From positions 1 to 47,382 of the forward strand of contig NZ_BDQK01000004.1 of the NCBI RefSeq assembly GCF_003864295.1: a stretch of DNA of 47,382 bases, read 5' to 3'. The notes beneath the pieces were generated by a model that saw nothing but the letters and a program-made list of their open reading frames with translations, searched no databases and was not told the origin of the DNA. A program made the translations under genes and the position numbers. This DNA is from Aphanothece sacrum FPU1 (lineage in GTDB: Bacteria > Cyanobacteriota > Cyanobacteriia > Cyanobacteriales > Microcystaceae). This document shows positions 43,731 to 47,382 of this stretch, in pieces. The first letter of the stretch is position 1; every line of letters begins with the position of its first letter.

Positions 43731-45455
43731 GACTTGAAAATAAAACCCTTGTTCTTGGATATTATCACCTAAATTAGGTAAAGGAATAACTGGAATCCCA
43801 TAATCTAATCTTACACTTAAACCCTCAATGTCCGCCACATTATTCCAAATAATTCCTAATCCTGTACCTAAAATAAACTTTTTAAAGGGTGGTAAATTTC
43901 GTTCTCCCAAAGCAAACCAAATAGCCCCCATATCCATAAATGGAGCAATTTGTAAGATAGGTTTATCTGTTTCATTTCTTATTAATGTAATTCGATCTTC
44001 TATGGATAATCTAAAGCCATTATCCCCAAATCTAATATTTTGTCGATACCCTCGCACTGACTGTCCTCCTCCTATAATAAACCATTGATCAGGTAATAAA
44101 GGATCAGGTGTTAACTGTAATTCTCCTTGTACAATCATTAAGTGATTATCGTCCCACCGTTGCACTCTTTGACCCTGAAATAACCACATAAAAAAACGTC
44201 CATCGGGAATGGGATTAGATTGAATAGTCGCGTCTAAAATATCAATACCAAAATTAAATTGTGATCGAAAAGACCAAAATCCACTTTCATCTCTAATTAA
44301 ATAATCTTGTCCAAATTGAATTATACTAGAACGACTACTAGCATTTTCTATAGGAGCTAATTGTCCGTTAATAAAAGTTTGTCCATTTTGATGACGTAAC
44401 CCCAAAGATACGGCAAATTCTTCTGATAAATTACGCCATAAAGGTTGACGAAAACTAATGTCATATACTTCTTTATTTCCCGTAATATCAAAAGCTTCTA
44501 ATTCAGGTTGAGTGACTTTTGTCCAAGTAGGAATAAATCTTAGTTGTAGGGTTCCTTCTTGGGGGTTTAAAGGTAGACGGTAAGTAGTGTCAACTGTATT
44601 GCCTCCGTCAGTTGTTGAACGATAATAAGCAGTAGAAAGTTCATCACCCCATCCTGTCACATTACCATAACTTAAAAATACACTGCTACGATCTGAACCA
44701 ATACTAGGAGGAGAAAGGTTATCAACTCCAATTCTAAATTGTAAGGTATCAGCTTCTTTAACCGTAACAACTAAAATACTTAATCCTGGTTTTCCTGATG
44801 CTTTTAAATTCGCCGTAATGCTTTCTAATAGAGGATTAATACTTAATAACCTTAAATGTTTTTCTACTTCCGTAATATTCAGAGGTGTACTTATTCCTAA
44901 GGCAACGCGATCACATAAATAATTTAAGGTTAATCTTCCGCGACCGACTAATTCTATTTTTTCTAAATTTCCTTCTATAATATTGATAGCAACTATTTCA
45001 TTATTAGCCGTTAACGAAATATTTTTATTGATCGCTTGGGAAGTAATATAACCACTATCAAGATAAATTTGACTGATAATATCAACAATATTAGTATAAA
45101 TTTCTTGTAAATTTTCTATTGTTAAATTTTTGCCAATTGTTTGTTGCTCAATGGCTTTGATTTTCTCATTGTTAGTAAAAATAGCTGGTGGAAAAACCGT
45201 ATTTCCTGTTATAATTAAATTAACGGTTTGATCCGCGACTTTTAAGTTAAATAAAAAAATATCAAGAGAAGAAAAAGTATGAGTTTTAAAAGAAAAGGGA
45301 CAGGTTTCTAAACCGGAGTTTGTTCCTGATTGAATCGAAGCAGAAGTTTGAGTTAGAATAAATTCATCATGATTGGCGTATCCCTTAAGGGGATAGATTA
45401 TCAATGTCAAAACAGTAGAAAAAATGATGAGGGGATGCCATAATAAACGCAACAT
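43716..45455 (-). CDS. TpsB-type outer-membrane transporter (ShlB/FhaC family)
   Basis: This encodes 579 residues. A signal-like start (MLRLLWHPLIIFSTVLTLII) is followed by POTRA domains at about 70-230 (VNLIITGNTVFPPAIF; IAINIIEGNLEKIELVGRGR; LSILVVTVKEADTLQFRIGV). A C-terminal beta-barrel with many aromatic girdle residues completes it, including FIIGGGQSVRGYRQNIRFGD, which carries the conserved (V/I)RG(Y/F) motif of the Omp85 superfamily inner loop. It moves the partner TpsA exoprotein across the outer membrane. The last codons (NYEL and stop) run into the heptanucleotide array, so the C-terminal residue, normally aromatic in such barrels, may have been altered. Confidence 0.92.
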   Translation of the reverse strand: MLRLLWHPLIIFSTVLTLIIYPLKGYANHDEFILTQTSASIQSGTNSGLETCPFSFKTHTFSSLDIFLFNLKVADQTVNLIITGNTVFPPAIFTNNEKIKAIEQQTIGKNLTIENLQEIYTNIVDIISQIYLDSGYITSQAINKNISLTANNEIVAINIIEGNLEKIELVGRGRLTLNYLCDRVALGISTPLNITEVEKHLRLLSINPLLESITANLKASGKPGLSILVVTVKEADTLQFRIGVDNLSPPSIGSDRSSVFLSYGNVTGWGDELSTAYYRSTTDGGNTVDTTYRLPLNPQEGTLQLRFIPTWTKVTQPELEAFDITGNKEVYDISFRQPLWRNLSEEFAVSLGLRHQNGQTFINGQLAPIENASSRSSIIQFGQDYLIRDESGFWSFRSQFNFGIDILDATIQSNPIPDGRFFMWLFQGQRVQRWDDNHLMIVQGELQLTPDPLLPDQWFIIGGGQSVRGYRQNIRFGDNGFRLSIEDRITLIRNETDKPILQIAPFMDMGAIWFALGERNLPPFKKFILGTGLGIIWNNVADIEGLSVRLDYGIPVIPLPNLGDNIQEQGFYFQVNYEL

Positions 45456-45633
45456 GGTTAAGGATTTCTAAGGATAGACCTATTAAAAATTGGTCAATAA
45501 CCATTTGTAGGATAACAAATAAAAACCCTTACTTAACTATACCGGAAAAATTACACACAATTCCCGTAGTTAAGTCAAAATGTTCCGTTTATCGACAATT
45601 ATAGAATCAATTATCTAGTAATTACAAATTATT

Positions 45634-45867
45634 TTAAGCAAACTTACCCTCTAGTCGAGATTCCGCCAATTCTCGAATTAGGGTTGTGCGTTGTTCAATA
45701 TAGATGGCTAAACCTTGACACTCCTCTGGACTAAGAGGTTTGTAGCGTTGGAGTCTACAGAGCAAGTCATCGATCAACTCAGACTGATCAAGACTCAGTA
45801 ACAAATGAGCTTGAGTTTGTTCAATGGTAGACCATAGTTGCCGCAAGGTGGTTGGGTTGATGAGCAT
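45634..45867 (-). CDS. Small conserved cyanobacterial protein
   Basis: This encodes 77 residues. LRQLWSTIEQTQAHLLLSLD followed by DLLCRLQRYKPLSPEECQGL and IEQRTTLIRELAESRLEG is a helical pattern I associate with a small conserved cyanobacterial protein of unknown role. It has no membrane segment or catalytic motif. It is a single gene between TpsB and the DUF433 pair; no promoter element could be assigned. Confidence 0.7.
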   Translation of the reverse strand: MLINPTTLRQLWSTIEQTQAHLLLSLDQSELIDDLLCRLQRYKPLSPEECQGLAIYIEQRTTLIRELAESRLEGKFA

Positions 45868-46028
45868 TGGAACCTCACACCGAATTAAGAATCTAAAGAT
45901 ATTATAAAGGCTAAGTGTCTTTTGTGCTGTAGTCAGTTACACAAATTAAAATAGGGCCCAGTTATTGTGTTTGTGTAAATACAGTAAGCTAAAATGATAA
46001 GTAGCTATTCCTCGATAGGGACTGATTG

Positions 46029-46322
46029 ATGACAACTGCAGCAATTTCAAGGTACGTCACTCGTGATCCAGGGATTTTAGGCGGTGAACCCATTATTGCT
46101 GGTACAAGAATATCAATACGTACCATTGTTGGTTTATGGAGATTGGGTACTTCTCCCGAAGAAATTCCAACTCAGTTTCTTCAACTAACGTTGGCTCAAG
46201 TATTTGATGCTCTGAGTTTTTACTTAGACAACCAGTCTGAAATCAACGAATATATTGAGCGAAACCGAATTCCTGATAATCTTATTCATCCTGCAGTCCG
46301 CAAAGTGTTGGAAATGGAATGA
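46029..46322 (+). CDS. DUF433 antitoxin
   Basis: This encodes 97 residues from the ATG at 46029; a TTG directly before it is not needed. YVTRDPGILGGEPIIAGTRI and SIRTIVGLWRLGTSPEEIPT are the DUF433 signature, a winged/HTH-type fold that partners DUF5615 PIN-like toxins. It overlaps the next gene by 4 bp (ATGA), which fixes the pairing. Such antitoxins neutralise the nuclease and usually repress their own operon. Confidence 0.88.
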   Translation: MTTAAISRYVTRDPGILGGEPIIAGTRISIRTIVGLWRLGTSPEEIPTQFLQLTLAQVFDALSFYLDNQSEINEYIERNRIPDNLIHPAVRKVLEME

Positions 46323-46639
46323 AAGTTTTTGCGCCACTCTACACCGATGAAGATGTTGCTAACTTAGTGGCTATTCTTCTAAGAAGCCGAGGTTGGAATA
46401 TCTTAACAACAATTGAAGCTGGGATGTCGGGTTATTCAGATGATGAACAGCTTGCTTATGCTGTCTCAGAAAATCGCTGTATATTAACCCACAATCGAGT
46501 TGATTATGAAAGGCTACATTTGAGCTATTTACAAGCAGAGCAAAAGCATTCAGGTATCATTGTAACGCCTCAAAATAATGCCCATGAGGTTGCTAAAAGG
46601 GTAAGTATTATCCTATGTTCTTGTAAATGTTCTGCATAG
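46319..46639 (+). CDS. DUF5615 PIN-like toxin
   Basis: This encodes 106 residues. The start FAPLYTDEDVANLVAILLRS carries the acidic Asp-Glu-Asp cluster. WNILTTIEAGMSGYSDDEQL, RCILTHNRVDYERLH and HSGIIVTPQ are the remaining DUF5615 blocks, which form a PIN-like ribonuclease site. It is translationally coupled to the DUF433 gene. The C-terminus (SIILCSCKCSA) is short and odd for the family, so a small 3' frameshift or truncation is possible, but the catalytic part is intact. Confidence 0.85.
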   Translation: MKVFAPLYTDEDVANLVAILLRSRGWNILTTIEAGMSGYSDDEQLAYAVSENRCILTHNRVDYERLHLSYLQAEQKHSGIIVTPQNNAHEVAKRVSIILCSCKCSA

Positions 46640-46672
46640 ATAGCAAAAGTACTCTCAGAATTTTCTAATAGT

Positions 46673-47260
46673 TCATGAAGGGTTATTGTCCCCTGCTGTT
46701 AAAATCTGTTTAGCAGTGAGTTTGATTAACGCAAAAGTAATTGATATAATAATTTCATCTTCTTGAAATAAGGCTTCTTCATAAAATCCATCCACAAGAG
46801 TTAATACCGTAACTTGTTCTTTTTGTGGATCAATAATCCAATATTCTAAAATACCTCTAGCAGCATACTCAGACCTTTTATAGCGATAGTCTCGATCTTC
46901 ATTTATCTTACCTGGGGAGACAACTTCAACCACTAAGGCAGGGGATGGCATATCCTGTGTAATAGTAGCGCGTTTACCACCCAAGGCAGTCAGCAATTCT
47001 TCGGTAAGTATCATTAAATCTGGAAGTCGAACTCTTGTTCGATTACCTGTGACGACAATTTCTGTATCTTTATGACGAATGAGTCGTATGGAAACAAATT
47101 TAAGGAATTCTGTGAGTAAATATAGGGCGATCAGGTTATTTCTATCACTTTCTGGCGGCATTGCTACTAATTCTCCATCGATTAGCTCATATTGAGTATC
47201 TGTACCATTATCGTAAACAAGATACTCTTCCAGGGTTAATTTTTGAGTGGCTATGGTCAT
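46673..47260 (-). CDS. Uma2 family endonuclease-like protein (DUF820)
   Basis: This encodes 195 residues from the ATG at 47260; a GTG at 47269 would add three residues. KLTLEEYLVYDNGTDTQYEL, VRLPDLMILTEE, PALVVEVVSPGK and YKRSEYAARGILEYWIIDP are the Uma2/DUF820 blocks with a PD-(D/E)xK arrangement (Asp in RLPDL, Glu in VVEVVSP, Lys in YKRSEY). The family is greatly expanded in cyanobacteria; its biological role is unresolved. The gene is convergent with the toxin-antitoxin pair (33-bp gap). Confidence 0.9.
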   Translation of the reverse strand: MTIATQKLTLEEYLVYDNGTDTQYELIDGELVAMPPESDRNNLIALYLLTEFLKFVSIRLIRHKDTEIVVTGNRTRVRLPDLMILTEELLTALGGKRATITQDMPSPALVVEVVSPGKINEDRDYRYKRSEYAARGILEYWIIDPQKEQVTVLTLVDGFYEEALFQEDEIIISITFALIKLTAKQILTAGDNNPS

Positions 47261-47292
47261 AACGATCACTTTTAATTATTTTTGTCATAGGA

Positions 47293-47382
47293 TTAATTAG
47301 GTTGAATTCCTGCACCAACAGGGGCGATCGCATCTAATCCTAAATCTGGATGATCGGATTTAATTTGTTGTAAATTCCATTC
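47293..47382 (-). CDS. 3' end of an unidentified gene
   Basis: On the minus strand an open frame enters from the right edge, reads EWNLQQIKSDHPDLGLDAIA and PVGAGIQPN, and stops at 47293-47295. It contains a HIP1 octamer. Too little is visible to name it. Confidence 0.5.
   Translation of the reverse strand, partial: EWNLQQIKSDHPDLGLDAIAPVGAGIQPN

Overview
The window is chromosomal DNA from a low-GC cyanobacterium. The evidence is a CpcT/CpeT-type bilin lyase, ferredoxin-dependent sulfite reductase, a cyanobacterial lipid-A-disaccharide-synthase-like protein, many HIP1 octamers (GCGATCGC), heptanucleotide repeats and many palindromic interspersed repeats. The gene mix fits a unicellular Crocosphaera/Cyanothece-like organism, but that placement is inference. 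I saw no rRNA, tRNA or CRISPR array.

Layout. Positions 1-3800 hold a plus-strand run of small, mostly unrecognised genes, two of them broken by several frameshifts, ending in a secreted L,D-transpeptidase-like protein. Facing it (3875-4984, minus) is an unusual fusion of an Mrr-like nuclease domain to a ParA-type ATPase. A repeat-rich gap with the stub of a MazE-type antitoxin leads to scpA and a sugar-nucleotide pyrophosphorylase. Positions 7570-11640 are a tandem array of Rpn/DUF4351 nuclease genes: a 3' stub, four complete copies (copies 2-4 encode identical proteins) and a fifth copy reduced to its C-terminal part. Each copy has an internal ATG behind a good Shine-Dalgarno sequence, and the number of four-residue EKGI/KQGI units differs between copies.

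Positions 11723-19426 (minus) encode one 2567-residue coiled-coil protein with an inserted C-type-lectin-like domain, three 31-residue repeats and an RTX-type C-terminus. Then come two small paired-gene modules (VapC-like PIN with its partner; DUF6883-like with DUF4926-like), a GNAT protein, and surface-glycan genes (LpxB-like, CMP-sugar synthetase, Wzt-like ABC ATPase with a truncated downstream gene). Housekeeping genes follow: endonuclease V, a NADAR protein, aroC and sir. Two glycosyltransferase-type genes lie before an IS4-type insertion sequence that has jumped into a palindromic repeat. RDD, multi-TM and SpoIIM membrane proteins come next, then a REP-associated tyrosine transposase between two 230-bp direct repeats, a CpcT-like lyase, and a two-partner secretion locus (TpsB at 43716-45455, TpsA fused to a CHAT protease at 39701-43501). 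The window ends with a DUF433/DUF5615 toxin-antitoxin pair, a Uma2 nuclease and the 3' end of another gene.

The best candidates for something new are the Rpn array, which looks like toxins with genes-within-genes plus a free-standing antitoxin-like copy, and the Mrr-ParA fusion. The region is also a good record of repeat activity: mobile palindromic elements have truncated genes, supplied stop codons, received an IS and entered a reading frame.
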